A DNA stretch of 64,000 bases from Eulemur rufifrons (taxonomy: Eukaryota; Chordata; Mammalia; Primates; Lemuridae): positions 86,873,114 to 86,937,113 of the forward strand of contig NC_090984.1 of assembly GCF_041146395.1 (NCBI RefSeq), read 5' to 3'. The notes under the pieces were generated by a model, which was not told where the DNA came from, ran no database searches, and saw only the letters and a list, made by a program, of their open reading frames with translations. Numbering within the stretch: position 1 is the first letter of the stretch; the number at the start of each line of letters is the position of its first letter. Below are positions 28,177 through 41,310 of this stretch, piece after piece. The translations under genes and the position numbers were made by a program.

Positions 28177-28262
28177 TGAGATGGGGTCTCATTATGTTGC
28201 CCAGGCTGATCTCAGCCTCCCAAGTAGCTGGGATTACAGGCATGTACTACTGTGCCTGACAG
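28177..28262 (-). repeat. deleted Alu fragment
   Basis: GAGATGGGGTCTCATTATGTTGCCCAGGCTGATCTCAGCC jumps to TCCCAAGTAGCTGGGATTACAGG. It is a left-arm Alu with an internal deletion. Confidence 0.85.
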
Positions 28263-28544
28263 TTTATCTTTTTTCTAATAAAAATGAAAAGTTACAGATA
28301 AGGTTGAAGTTCCCTTTGACCTATATGCTCAGTCTTATCACCTTCATTTCCTTCCTAGAAGCAACTCTGTTATAATTTTTGCATGTATTCTTTGAGGTCA
28401 TTAAAGAGTATAATTATGTATGCATATACATGAATAATGTATACGATTGTTTAGTGGATAATTTAAGAATTTATGTATTTAATGTTCGCAGCCTACTTTT
28501 TTCCATCCATGCCATCTAGCCAGCTGGTATATATAGATCTATTT

Positions 28545-28655
28545 GTAAGCTCCCTGAGAGCAGGAACTTTGTCTTGCTCATTCTTGAATCTTCAGCACCT
28601 AGAATAGCATTTGGCATATAGTAGACACTCAACATATAGTTCTTAAGTGCATTAA
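28545..28655 (+). repeat. L2 LINE 3' end
   Basis: TGTAAGCTCCCTGAGAGCAGGAAC, then TCAGCACCTAGAATAGCATTTGGCATATAGTAGACACTC. This is the sense L2 terminus. Confidence 0.8.
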
Positions 28656-28661
28656 TGTAGT

Positions 28662-28960
28662 TCATTTTTAACTGCTATGTAATAAACAACTGTATGAATA
28701 TTCCACATATCACATTTTATTTATTGACCCCCCCTCGTGGTCCACAATTTAGGTTTTCCTAACTTCCATGCCTCTTATTACAAACAATGCTGTGGAACAG
28801 CTTTGTAAGTTTCCTTGTGCCGCACTTGAGATGCTATCAGGAGTGTTTACCTAGAGTTGAAATTGCTGAGTTGTAGGAAATAAACTTTCAATTAGATATA
28901 GCCATATTGCTCTTCAAAGTTCCTCATTTTAAAATCACAGTTTTAAAACATGTTCAAGAG
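28662..28960 (-). repeat. old L1 (L1M-type) 3' fragment
   Basis: The antisense pattern is TTTTATTTATTGACC, TTACAAACAATGCTGTGGAACA, and TACCTAGAGTTGAAATTGCTGAG. Confidence 0.6.
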
Positions 28961-29144
28961 TTTCTTTCTGCATTTTTTTTCCTTTGAGTGTTCTATACCC
29001 TGAAACAATAGTTTTATTCTTTCTTTCAGCATCTCAACTTTTCAAAATGATAATCTACAACCCAGGATCTTCACGTTTGATGCTTGAAAGAGCTGACCTT
29101 TAAGTTATATTGGCTAATCAGTCTCCCTTTTAAATATAATTGAT

Positions 29145-29284
29145 ACATATACATATATATACTATATATCTGAGAAAGCTATCACTTTGATATTAACATA
29201 TATATACTATACATATATATACTATATGTAGTATATATGTAGTATATACTATATATCTGAGAAAACTATCACTTTGATATTAAA
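29145..29284 (+). repeat. AT-rich repeat with 87-bp tandem duplication
   Basis: ACTATATATCTGAGAAA(G/A)CTATCACTTTGATATTAA occurs at 29161 and 29248, exactly 87 bp apart, with one mismatch. The unit is filled by TATATAC/TAGTATA sequence. Confidence 0.9.
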
Positions 29285-29379
29285 TTGCTTAAACAAAATC
29301 TGACTCCTATAATATTGTTTATAAGGAACTTATTGCAAGCCATTTTGTTCTATAATTATTTGAATATATATTAATAAAT

Positions 29380-29455
29380 AAACTTCAAGGTCTTCAAGGG
29401 CAAAAGTTGTGTCTTGCTCAACTTCTTATACCTATAGCACTAAAACTTAATGGTG
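29380..29455 (+). repeat. L2 LINE 3' fragment
   Basis: CTTCAAGGTCTTCAAGGGCAAAAGTTGTGTCTTGCTC and CCTATAGCACT fit a decayed sense L2 end. Confidence 0.45.
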
Positions 29456-29599
29456 TGTTTATATTGAAAAATTGTAAATATTTATAATTTCTCCTCACTT
29501 TATTCTATAACCCAGATAAGTATTTAATTTCTTCACAGATGCCCCTAATAAAAGATTTTAAAAAGTTAATTTCAGGAGATAATCCTAAATGGGTACTCT

Positions 29600-29755
29600 G
29601 CACTTTAAACCGGTGGGCTTCAAACTGCTGCACGTGTAACCCCCGGAGGTACGGAAGATGTTCCAAGGGGTGCCCAGGCGTGGAAAGTTCTCAGGGAACC
29701 AGTTTGCAGATCCGCAACTTCCACATGTGCCCTTTCATACATTTATGTTTCCTTT
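29600..29755. other. GC-richer block, unresolved
   Basis: GGTGGGCTTCAAACTGCTGC… GGGAACCAGTTTGCAG resembles hAT-type element starts, but I cannot place it. Confidence 0.25.
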
Positions 29756-29759
29756 TTTC

Positions 29760-29998
29760 AGCTGTATGATTCCATTCATATAAAGTACAGAATTATGCAA
29801 AACGAATCTACGCTGTGACAAACCAGAATGGCGATGCCCTTGCGAGAGGTGGTGGTGGTGGGAAGGGTTCAGAGCTGCTGGCAACATCCTATTTCCTGAC
29901 CCCTAAGGTGTGTTCAGTTGTACAAAATTCATCACGCCATGTACTTACGACGTGGGTATGCACATTAAACTTCAATAAAAAGTTTTAAATTGTTTATT
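29760..29998 (+). repeat. L1 (L1M-type) 3' UTR end
   Basis: GTATGATTCCATTCATATAAAGTAC, AATCTACGCTGTGACAAACCAG, ATTCATCACGCCATGTACTTAC and CTTCAATAAAAAGTTTTAAA give the usual sense end of an old L1, including its AATAAA. Confidence 0.8.
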
Positions 29999-30054
29999 AA
30001 AATCAGAAAACTTTAAGAAGTATTATATATCTGTGTTTTATAAACCGTAGGGAA

Positions 30055-30545
30055 ACAGGTACTCTCACACATGCCTGGCAGAAATTAAAAATAGTACAGC
30101 CTTTAGGGAAGGAATTTGGCAAACTCATCAAAATTACAAATCCATTTGCCATTTACCCTTTGATCCAGCAATCCCAATTGTGGAAATGTATCCTAGAGAT
30201 ATACTTGCATATAGAACTGGTGTGTATTTGAGGTGATCCATTGCAATATTGTTTATAATAGCAGAATATTTGTAACAAACTATATATTCATTAGCAGCTT
30301 AAACTCTGGTGCATCCGCACAGTAGAATATGATGCAACTGGTAAAAAGAACGAAGCAGTTCTCTATGTGTTGATGTAGCAAGATCTTTTGGATATATTGT
30401 TAATGTAAAAAAGTAAGGTACAGAACAATGTATACAGTGTGATGTTTTTGTGAGAAAGGGCAAAAATAATAATACCTATGTTGCTTTGTTTCTATAAAAA
30501 AATCCTGGAAGGATAGCAAAAACAATTTAATAATAATGGTTCCTG
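30055..30545 (+). repeat. L1 (old, L1M-type) fragment
   Basis: AGGGAAGGAATTTGGCAAACTC, CCCTTTGATCCAGCAATCCCAATT, ATTGTTTATAATAGCAGAATA and GGATATATTGTTAATGTAAAAAAG match the sense 3' part of old L1 elements. Confidence 0.85.
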
Positions 30546-30559
30546 AAAGAGGTAAGTAT

Positions 30560-30825
30560 AGGGTGACCAACCGTCCTGGTTTGCCTCGGACTGTCCCAGT
30601 GTTTTTTTTAGAGACAGGTCTCGCTATGTTGCCCGAGCTGAAGTGCAGTGGCTCACAGGTACAATCCTAGCACACTGCAGTCTCCATTCCTGGGCTCAAG
30701 TGATCCTCCCACCTCAGCCTCTGGAGTAGCTGGGACTGCAGGTGGGTGCCACTGTGCCCTGCTTTTGTCCCAGTTTTAACACTGAAAGTCCTGCATTCCC
30801 AGCAAATCAGGACAGTTGGTGACCT
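30560..30825. mobile_element. small inverted-repeat DNA transposon, split by Alu monomer
   Basis: The left end AGGGTGACCAACCGTCCTGG and the right end CAGGACAGTTGGTGACCT are inverted copies. Without the inserted Alu piece the element is about 90 bp and close to a perfect hairpin (CTGTCCCAG…CAGTTTTAAC, ACTGAAAGTCCTGCATTCCC). It is a MITE-type non-autonomous element; the family name is uncertain. Confidence 0.7.
30601..30765 (-). repeat. Alu monomer with 9-bp TSD
   Basis: T run, AGAGACAGGTCTCGCTATGTTGCCC… CCTCTGGAGTAGCTGGGACTGCAGG. TGTCCCAGT occurs at 30592-30600 and 30766-30774, a perfect target-site duplication. It sits inside the small inverted-repeat transposon. Confidence 0.85.
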
Positions 30826-30934
30826 TGGCAGGCGAGACAGACACAGGGATGGAAGAAACATCTCTCAATGTACACTTTTTTGTATCATTTTTATTTTTGA
30901 GCCAGGTGAATGTATTACTACAGAAAACACATTT

Positions 30935-31290
30935 CAAGAACATTTTATTGCAGAAAATTTCAAACATATCCAAGACAAATAGTGCAACGAACATCTATGT
31001 ACCGATCATTCACCTTCAGCAATTACCAACTAACAACCAGTCTTGGGAGGGGAGCACCCACCTTCACATATTATTTTTGAAGCAAATCCAAGATATATAG
31101 TTTTATCTAAATATTTCAATATGTATCTCTAAAAGATAAGAGCTTTTTTTTAAAAAAAAAAGCAAAACCATAATATCATTATCACAATTGTAAATTAACA
31201 ATAATTCCTTAATATAAAACAGATACCAGTCAGTACTACATTTTCAACAGTTTGTTTATTTGAATTAAGATACAAGTAGAGTCCACACAC
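30935..31290. repeat. old L1-type 3' sequence (family uncertain)
   Basis: TTTTATTGCAGAAAATTTCAAACATATCC, TATGTACCGATCATTCACCTTCAGCAATTACCAAC, GTATCTCTAAAAGATAAGAGC and AACAATAATTCCTTAATAT are a common mammalian old-LINE pattern. It is cut off at 31290 by the next repeat. Confidence 0.5.
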
Positions 31291-31790
31291 ATTAGTCAGA
31301 GTTCTCCAGAGAAACAGAACTAATAGTGTGTGTATTTGTGTATGTAGGGGTGTGTGTGTGTGTGTGTGTGTGTGTGTTCATAGAGAGAGAAAGAGAGAAA
31401 AAGGAGAGAGAGGGATTTATTTTAAGGAATTGGCTCATGTAATTATGGGGGTTGGCAAATCTGAAATCTGCAGGCTAGGCCGGCAGGCTGAAGTCCTAGG
31501 GAAGAGTTGATGTTGTAGCTCAAGTCCAAAGGCAGTCTGGAAGCAGAATTCCTTCTTCTTTGGAGGACCATAGCTTTTATTTTGTCTTTTTGCAGCTGTG
31601 CTGCTGTGATCTGGCCACGCATCCACCTTGAGGCTTTCCGTTTCTGTCCATGAGTCAACAGGAGCATCCTCACACTGCTGTTCTCGTTAAACATGTGCAT
31701 TATGTGTGCCTCTGCCCCCTAAATCATGTAGCTAATGGAGCTTCTGTGTCCTCTGCCTTTCTTAGTCTTTTATCTCATCACTCCCCTATA
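31291..31790 (+). repeat. interspersed repeat, 'TTCTCCAGAGAAACAGAAC' family, copy 2
   Basis: ATTAGTCAGAGTTCTCCAGAG, a (TG)n-(GA)n microsatellite, GGGATTTATTTTAAGGAATTGGCTCATG, then CTGAAATCTGCAGGCTAGGC. This is a fuller copy of the element at 14.37 kb. Confidence 0.75.
31351..31414 (+). repeat. (GT)n-(GA)n compound microsatellite
   Basis: About 13 TG units, a short break, then a 33-base GA-rich purine tract. It lies inside the repeat copy at 31.29 kb. Confidence 0.95.
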
Positions 31791-32170
31791 TAGTGAATGC
31801 TTCTTTTTGAAGTTTATTTTTAGTCTTCATAAATTAAAAAAAATCAGATTTCAAATTATTATCACAGATGACTTCCTTTTTCATTAGACTTTTGGCAGTT
31901 TCTCTCCCATTAGGGAGAATCTGATCAAGAAAATCTCAACTTGATTTCTCTGTATTTTTACTAGATGGATGTCCTTGAATTTCTCAAAATTTATCTGGTC
32001 ATAAAATGCAAAAATCTTATAATGTAATGCATTGATGACTACTTAGATTGAGTCTAATATCCTGATTAACAGGAAGATTGTATGCTATTCATCAATTATA
32101 CATGATACTAACAATCTCTGGGAAGTGAAGCCCTAACAAAGATTTTGACCCCAATAAGATATTAGTGATG
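31791..32170. other. unique sequence, nothing recognised
   Basis: No repeat or exon recognised. Confidence 0.4.
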
Positions 32171-32190
32171 TCTCTTAAGACCTCACAAAA

Positions 32191-32915
<725 letters not shown>

Positions 32916-32919
32916 AATA

Positions 32920-33165
32920 ATAAAAATCAGTACCATTTGTTTTTCACAATACACCAGGCATTGCACTAATCCCCGTTCATAAACATCTCATTTTCTCCTC
33001 TCATCAACACTGTGCATATGTATTATTCTCATTTGCCAATTGAGGAAATTGAGGATTTGTGGGTGTCCAAGGTCACATAATTAGTATATACTGAAGCTGG
33101 GGTTCAGAGAAAATCTGTCTGACTCCAAACCCTGTGTTTTAAATCACGCTACCATACACTCCTTC
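32920..33165 (-). repeat. MIR SINE
   Basis: ACCAGGCATTGCACTAATCC, CATCTCATTTTCTCCTCTCATCAAC, CCAATTGAGGAAATTGAGG, AAGGTCACATAATTAG. Full antisense MIR order. Confidence 0.85.
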
Positions 33166-33191
33166 TTACTAGATATAAGAGATTACATAAA

Positions 33192-33228
33192 TTATGGAAG
33201 ATGAAGTTATGGAAGATGAAGTTATGGA
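33192..33228 (+). repeat. 15-bp tandem duplication
   Basis: TTATGGAAGATGAAG occurs twice back to back (33192 and 33207) and a third partial TTATGGA follows. Confidence 0.95.
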
Positions 33229-33439
33229 TACATCACATAAAATCTCTCCAGCCTGTAACTGTTTTAAGCTAAAAGAGCCTGAGATAAAGTAACTCAAACC
33301 TTACTTTTTGAACATAAGGGAGTCTCTTAAAAGTCATACTGATGTAAAAGAAAGATGCAGTTTTATTTTTTGAAAGGGTCTAAGCTGGTTTTGAAAATGC
33401 AGCTGGCCTGAACCACTCCTCACATGCAACATTCACCTT

Positions 33440-33590
33440 AGATGGTGTAGCACAGTGATTAGTGACTTGTGTTGGGTGTCAGCCAGGGCTGCCTCTGCAG
33501 TACTCAAACTTTGTTATCTTGGGCAAATTCTTTATCAGTCTTATGTTTTATCTGTAAAGTGGGAGTAAAAGTGGTATTTACCACATTGTA
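33440..33590 (+). repeat. MIR SINE
   Basis: GATGGTGTAGCACAGTGATTAG, then TTATCTTGGGCAAATTCTTTATC and TTATCTGTAAAGTGGGAGTAAAAG. Sense MIR. Confidence 0.8.
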
Positions 33591-33591
33591 C

Positions 33592-33735
33592 ACCCAACAA
33601 GCTTTTGAAAAATAATCTCCAGACCAATTAAATCAGAATGTCTGGGTTTGGGACCCAGCATTAATATTTTCTTCAAAAAGATCTCCAAATGATTTTATTG
33701 TGCGGTTAGCAGTGAGAGGAACTTAATCTGATGGT
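33592..33735 (+). mobile_element. MER5A-type hAT-Charlie fragment
   Basis: AATCTCCAGACCAATTAAATCAGAATGTCTGGG, GACCCAGCATTAATATTTTC and ATCTCCAAATGATTTTATTGTGCGG match the MER5A second half. There is no coding capacity. Confidence 0.8.
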
Positions 33736-33739
33736 GGTT

Positions 33740-34185
33740 AAGATCACTTTCAACTTTTAGAATCTCTGATAGAAGCCCTATGGCACAAACTGCTTTAGCC
33801 TCTGGTTTCCTACCTACAAATGTTTCTTCATGGATAACTCTCTCCTTTTTCTGAAGATGGAATGTCATCTTCCTTACAAAGCTGAAGGTTTCGTGTGTCC
33901 TGCCTTATTGAGGATCAAGTTCTATCAATTACCTCTCTTCCTAAATCTTCATCCTCTCTCCTTTTTAGTGCTTCCTTCTCCCAGCAAATAAATGTATTCA
34001 ATCCATTCTCATCTTAAAATACATACACACACATGCCTACACACACAAACACACACCACCCTTTCCTGAATCTGTGCTTCCCTACCTGACTACTGTCAGA
34101 TGAAGTATTGATATCTGCTATAGTTCATAGTCCTTCAGTTCATAGTCTAGCTTCAAGAAAAAGCTGTCTCCGTACCCCACTTCTT
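33740..34185. other. unique sequence, nothing recognised
   Basis: A CA-rich patch lies at about 34021-34058. No repeat family is secure; a weak L2-like texture is present. Confidence 0.35.
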
Positions 34186-34189
34186 CTTC

Positions 34190-34483
34190 TTCTTCTTTTT
34201 TTTTTTTTTGAGACAGAATCTTGCTCTGTTGCCTGAGCTACATTGCTGTGGTGTCAGCCTAGCTCACAGCAACCTCAAACTCCTGGGCTCAAGTGATCTT
34301 CCTGCCTCAGCCTCCTGAGTAGCTGGGACTACAGGCGCGTGCCACTGTGTCTGGCTAATTTTTTCTATTTTTAGTAGAGACATGGTCTTGCTCTTGCTGA
34401 GGCTGGTCTCAAACTCCTGACCGCAAGCAATCCTCCTGCCTCGGCCTCCCAGAGTGCTAGGATTACAGACGTGAGCCACCCCC
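34190..34483 (-). repeat. Alu SINE, short linker
   Basis: T tail preceded by a (TTC)n tract, GAGACAGAATCTTGCTC to GACGTGAGCCACC. The linker is the short form (TAATTTTTTCTATTTTTAGTAGAG). Flanks share a decayed ACCC(C/T)ACTTCT. Confidence 0.92.
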
Positions 34484-34608
34484 CACACCCTACTTCTGAT
34501 TTAACCTCCAACCCCCTGCAACCTGGCACTGCTTGCTCTCAGCAATGTCATTAAAGACCTCACTTTACAGTTCTCGCCTAACAAGACACTGCTGACTGCT
34601 TACTCTCA

Positions 34609-34625
34609 TTCTCTCTCTCTCTCTT
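34609..34625 (+). repeat. (CT)n microsatellite
   Basis: About eight CT units at the edge of an L1 fragment. Confidence 0.9.
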
Positions 34626-34629
34626 TAAA

Positions 34630-35865
<1,236 letters not shown>

Positions 35866-35999
35866 TCTAATTTTTTGTATTACAAAAGAAATATGTGCTT
35901 GCTAAAAATGTGAAACAATATAAGGATGTAAATAAAATATTCATCCTCCTCGGTTTTCCACGACAGCACTGTTTCTTAGCTTTCTTCCTACTTCTCTGA

Positions 36000-37130
36000 T
36001 CAGACATCATTTGACTCCTTTGTAGGTTCTTGTTCCTCTTCCTGACCTTTAAATGGTGGCTCTCTCCAAGGCTCTATGCTCAGTCCTTTTCCTCTCTTAC
36101 TGTAAACATTCCCTCTGGTATTCACATTCAAAGCTTCAATGATGTCTCTAGCTCAGGTTTCTTTTTGAGTCTAGAAAGAAGAGTCTAGCTCACCAGATAT
36201 CTCCGCTTGGATATTGCAAAAGGATCTCAAGCTGAAAATGTCCCCAAATTACTACCTACGTCCCCAAACTTGCTGCTTCTCCCATTTTCCTTATCATAAC
36301 TAGTGGCATCACCTTCTGTCTACCCCATTGCCCAAGCATAAATCCTGTTATTTAAAGATGTTTTCTTTTCCTGCTACTCACATCCAATCAATCCATAGTT
36401 ACTGTTATTCTATTTCCTAATTCTCTCTTGTACCTTTTCCCTCTATTCTAACCCCACCAGCTCTGTTATGGTTCAGATTTCCAGCATCCTTTGCCTGGAA
36501 TATTGCAGTAGCTAGATGACTGTCATTTCTGCTTCTAAGTTGTTCCCTCTCCATTTATTCTGTATACTTTCTAATCAAAGCTGAGCATGTTACCTGCAAC
36601 TCATCAATGACTCTCTAAGGCCTATGGTAAAAATGACATTCTTAAGACATTCTTAGGCATGGCATAAAATAAATTTTGTGATTTGTCCACAGATTCCTGA
36701 TCACACCTCATCTTCTACTGCTACTCTCATATTTTATGTTCCAGCAATAAAGTTCCTGGTTCCTTAAGCAGGCCAAATTGTATCATACCTCCATGTCCTG
36801 GCACGTGATATTCTCTCTGCCTGGAATAACAATCTTCTTCACCTCTCTTTGTTCTCACTCACTCTCCAAATTCCATCTCAAAAGCTACCTTTCTATGCAG
36901 GCTTTGCAGATTTCATCATAGAAACTTAACTCCCTTTTATATCCCCATCATATACTGCACATCCCTACAACATAAAGATAACCTTATTGTAATGAAATTA
37001 TTTCAATGAATGTTCTTTCATGAGACTGTGAGATCCTTGAGGACAGGAGCTATGAAGATTCCATGCCAGATACGTATCATGTCAAATGAGCAGATGCTCA
37101 ATATTTATTTGTTGAATGTTGACTGAACTC
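36000..37130 (+). repeat. long L2 LINE (ORF2 to 3' end)
   Basis: The order is GATATCTCCGCTTGGATATTGC, AGCTGAAAATGTCCCC, then CTGGAATATTGCAGTAGC, which is the decayed LDYCNS motif of L2 ORF2. It continues CTCTGCCTGGAATAAC and TGAGATCCTTGAGGACAGGAGC, and ends ATTTATTTGTTGAATG. About 1.1 kb is collinear with L2, the longest L2 copy in the window. Confidence 0.85.
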
Positions 37131-37134
37131 TAAT

Positions 37135-38264
37135 ATTGATCCTCCTATTAGTACAAATGGCATAATAGCTGTGCAGAATGACAAAAAACCTTGAAGAAAA
37201 TAACTGATGGTTATATGCAAATCCTTTACCACCAGAAAATAGTATGTTTTGTTTGTCGTCATGAGGACAATCCCTAAAACTAGAAATAAAAACAACATAA
37301 AGCTTCATTAATCTCCCATCTTTTGTAAGCAAGTGCTAGGTATTAAATTACCTTTCCAGGGATAGATGTTTTTTTCTTTACTGTTAGTGATTATGTGTAT
37401 CTATTTAGAAAATGTTGGGCAAAACTTTCAGGTAAGATGTATATATCTTATAAGAACTTTTGTATTAATCTTCTCAGCATCATCTCCTAAACCAGGGCAT
37501 TTTGATAACTACAAATAGCTACGTTAAAACTTCAAATCAAAACATTTTTATAGTATCAGGTTCCCTAAGGAAGTATGCAATGAATTCCCTTTATTTATTT
37601 GAGATCTGTATTTGGCTTAGGCTGACGCCAAAGCATAATGCCTTTATTTTATAAGCAAGAGCTACTACATCTTACTTGACTTTAATGTCATTGTCTCTTG
37701 TTTGTGAGCCATCCTTCTTGATAATGCTAATAGTTGATGGATAAAGTTATTTAGGAAAGATATTTCAAGCTACTCTGAGGAAATGTCAGAGTTGAAAAAT
37801 CAGTTAGAAGTAAAGACAATAATACCCAAAGCCTAAAAATCTGGTCATTCTATCACACTGTTAGTGCCTGTACTTAGTGGTCCTTCAAGACTCTGAAATG
37901 GGAGTGAGAAAACTAAGCTGCCTTCTTAGCTCTCACGGTTGGTGTGAGGATTAGGGAGATAAGAGTTAGACTGTAGAGCTCACCAGTAAACAGATTGGAG
38001 CTTCTCTCCTTTAATGGCTACTGCGGAATATTTTGGTGAAACCAGCATATATTTGTTACCAGATGTCTGAGACTTTGTCCTCTGATGCAGCCTGGAGGTC
38101 ACAGAGAAGCAGGAGTGGTTCTCCCCATAGCAGACCTACAGCACCGTCACAAGTTTCACACTTGTTTCCGTGACATTGGTGAAGAAGAAGGAACTGATTT
38201 TTTTCCTACTAAATTAATCCACCTATGGGGACCCATTTGGAGAGGAATTAGAGTGAAAAACAGG
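37135..38264. other. unique sequence, nothing recognised
   Basis: No repeat or exon recognised. Confidence 0.4.
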
Positions 38265-38343
38265 AGAGAGAAGACAAAAGAATAAAGAGAATTCCATGGA
38301 GAGAAAATGGAAAGAGGGAAAGAACAGAGAAAGAAAGAAGAAA

Positions 38344-38380
<37 letters not shown>

Positions 38381-38460
38381 AGAGAGAGAGAGAGAGATGG
38401 GGTAGAGGTGGGAGTGGGACAGGGGACAGAGGAAGAGGAGCAAGAGAGAGAAAGATAACA
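38265..38460 (+). repeat. purine-rich tract with (GT)n-(GA)n core
   Basis: Purines dominate the flanks of a (GT)14 core at 38346-38374, followed by (GA)n at 38380-38397. Symmetric purine tracts of this kind can form triplex (H-DNA). The open frames here are low-complexity. Confidence 0.9.
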
Positions 38461-38845
38461 GGAAATATCCCATGGATTCTCTAGCAGCTTTTGCTTGTTC
38501 AAAATCAGTGGAGACAAATGAAAAGTCTTCTACCTAAACTTCACTCAAGTTATTTTCCCTTGAACATGAGATAAAATGTCAACATTTCTACTAGGAAATT
38601 TAGTGCTTAAGATGATATATGTTGCCACTTGGCCTCCACTTATCCATAATGATTTCAAAAATTTAGAATAGAAACAATGTTATTTAAAAGTGCTGACTTT
38701 ATTAGACCATAATACTGCTCCCTGAGAACAAATACAAAAGCAAAGCTCCTTTCCATTTCCAGAGTATGGTGCCATTTTCAGAAGAGATGGAAGGAGTCCG
38801 TGCCTTTTTCTTTTCTCTTTCTGATCTGAATGAGTGATCCTATCT
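38461..38845. other. unique sequence, nothing recognised
   Basis: No repeat or exon recognised. Confidence 0.4.
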
Positions 38846-38939
38846 GCCTGAAAGTTGAGCTTCATGGACTGAGGCTGACCAAGACCCTGTCTACTCAACA
38901 TTTGATATACGCATTGCCAGCCTCCATTTCCTTCTTCCC

Positions 38940-39410
38940 TCTTTCCAACAGTCTCCAGTTTCCTTTAGAGGATCCGTGTAATTTTATGGATGCTGACCTT
39001 ACTGCCTCCCATTTGGGGGTAGAATAGATGACCCTGGCCAAGCCAATCATCACATCCCACCCTCTTGATTACAGCAATTGAGTCAAGAGTACAGGCATGT
39101 GAACTAAGCAGACCACACAGTGATTACAGGGGGTTTTCTGGGAATGCTAAAATAAAGTTGCTGTCTCTGACACCAAAAAAGAAAGCATATGGCTCCAGGC
39201 CTGAGAGCAGCCATCTTGGGACTAGGAATGGAGCCAGCTTTAGGATGAAGCTGACACGGAGAGATGGAAAGAACCCAGGTCTTTCGGATATCCTTGAGGC
39301 ATTGGATTAAGCCTCATCTGAAACATCCTCATCTTTGGATTTTTTCAGTTATGTGAGCTGATAAATTTTCTTTACTGCATTATTTACTTTCAATCTGGGT
39401 GTAACTTAAA
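38940..39410 (+). repeat. probable LTR/MER-type interspersed repeat
   Basis: AGAGCAGCCATCTTGGGAC, CGGAGAGATGGAAAGAACCCAGG, GATATCCTTGAGGCATTGG and AGTTATGTGAGCTGATAAATTTTC follow a common mammalian dispersed-repeat pattern. The family was not resolved. Confidence 0.5.
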
Positions 39411-39825
39411 TATTTTTCTCCCAATAAAGGGACTGTACTTCCAGAAAGAGCCATTAGGATGCTTTCTGTTGTAAGGAATGATGATCATTCTTTTTGACAA
39501 GATCATGGGACAAGCAGCAGCAGGATTTTATGTTGGGAAGGTACTTTCGAATATAGCAGAAAAGAGAATGTCGTTAGACGTTGTTCTAGGAGTTTGCATC
39601 TGAGGTTCTTCTAAGAATCCCTTTTGTTAAACATTGTTTATGATGAAAATTCTATTTTAACTTGCTTCTTATTTATTCATAATCTTTAATATGTGGAAAA
39701 AATTAATGTATAAAAATTCACTAACTAAAGAAATAGCCTAATGTGAATATTAGAGAGGTTCATTTGAACTATGGTAAGTTTTTTATGTTTTAAAGTCAAA
39801 AAAGAGCATAAAATTTATTTCTATT
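39411..39825. other. unique AT-rich sequence
   Basis: No repeat or exon recognised. Confidence 0.4.
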
Positions 39826-39829
39826 CCAA

Positions 39830-39965
39830 AAATATTCCTGGAGCCTTTAGTTTTGTTCCAGGAGCCCTGCTAGATTCTACAGGTATAATAGAGGCAGATA
39901 AGATATGATCTTTATGTTCAAGAAGTTTGTAGTCCAGATAGCAAAGATTAGACAAGGGTTTAAAT
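39830..39965 (-). repeat. L2 LINE fragment
   Basis: CCAGGAGCCCTGCTAGATTC, GATCTTTATGTTCAAGAAGTTTGTAGTCCAG. Antisense L2 end lacking the terminal ATTCATTC piece. Confidence 0.65.
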
Positions 39966-40023
39966 TAGATTAGTAAGAGTAGCTAATATTAGTTGCCATT
40001 ATGGTGAAGCAAAACAAACATTA

Positions 40024-40330
<307 letters not shown>

Positions 40331-40589
40331 TAAACTAAAATAAAGTATAATGTCGCATAAAGTTTGGATGAAGGAGAAAGGTCACATAATTGGGAGGGAA
40401 TAGGAAGGAACAAAGGAAAATTTCATGGAACTGTTAGCACCTGGGTTGGGTCCTGAAGAATAGCTGATTCAGCAAGTCCCTGGCTCTTTGTGCTCCTTCT
40501 CACAGCATGCTGTCCTTTTCTTTCTCAGCAGTTATTCACAATTAGTACTTACATGTTTATTGGCATGTTTATTTATGTAATGGTCAACC

Positions 40590-40735
40590 TCAGTAGCCTG
40601 TAGATTCCACGAGGTGCGCCCCATGGTCTACTCTGGTTTGTTCCCTATTGTGTTCCCAGCACATAGCTCAGTATCTGTTACAAAGTAGGTGGTCAACAAA
40701 AATTTGTTGAATGAATAAATGAATGGTCAGATGAG
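40590..40735 (+). repeat. L2 LINE 3' end
   Basis: TGTAGATTCCACGAGG, GTTCCCAGCACATAGCTCAG, and AAATTTGTTGAATGAATAAATGAATGG. Sense L2 with GAAT tail. Confidence 0.8.
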
Positions 40736-40739
40736 TGAT

Positions 40740-41125
40740 GAATAGCAGTAAATACCATTACTGAATGCCTGTTAGGTAACACATAATGTGGTAAGAACAT
40801 AGATGATCAAATTTAATATATTCAATAATACCAGATACATTTTATTATATCAGTTTTATAGAGGAATAAGTGGAGCCCTAGAAAAGCTAAATAACTTGTC
40901 CAGTGTCATACAATGAATGAATGGCTAAAACCACACCCAGGTAGGTCGAAGTCCAAAGTTCATGGAGCGAATCACAGCACAATATTGCCTCCCATTCATT
41001 TGGTACTTACACTGTACTAGTTTCTTGACACACATTATCTCATTTCATTTTCTCATATTTTTCTAGCAACAACTGTGAATTAGGTATTATTAACCACATT
41101 TCATAGATAAGAAAATAGATTCAGA
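40740..41125 (-). repeat. two MIR SINEs in tandem orientation
   Basis: Copy A (40740-41000) has TTTTATAGAGGAATAAGTGG and AACTTGTCCAGTGTCATAC. Copy B (41005-41125) has CATTATCTCATTTCATTTTC and TTTCATAGATAAGAAAATAG. Both are antisense. Confidence 0.7.
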
Positions 41126-41127
41126 GA

Positions 41128-41310
41128 TGTTTATTCATTCACTCAACAAATATTTGTCTACCAAGTAGGCAGTAAGCTACCCCTGGAGAAAAAATGGTGG
41201 GGTGAAATGAACATCATCCCTGCCCATGTGCAGTGTGTGGTCTAATGGGGGAGGCAGACGGTAAGCAGATGTGTAACAACTAGCTGTGAAAAGTGGTGTG
41301 AGGGAAAGTC
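41128..41310 (-). repeat. L2 LINE 3' end
   Basis: TTATTCATTCACTCAACAAATATTTG, CATCATCCCTGCCCATGTGC and GGTCTAATGGGGGAGGCAGACGG. It probably continues to about 41660, which explains the 116-codon minus frame there. Confidence 0.7.

Noticed and set aside
38156..38517. serine/leucine-rich minus frames
   Set aside because: They translate the purine/(GT)n tract and are low complexity.
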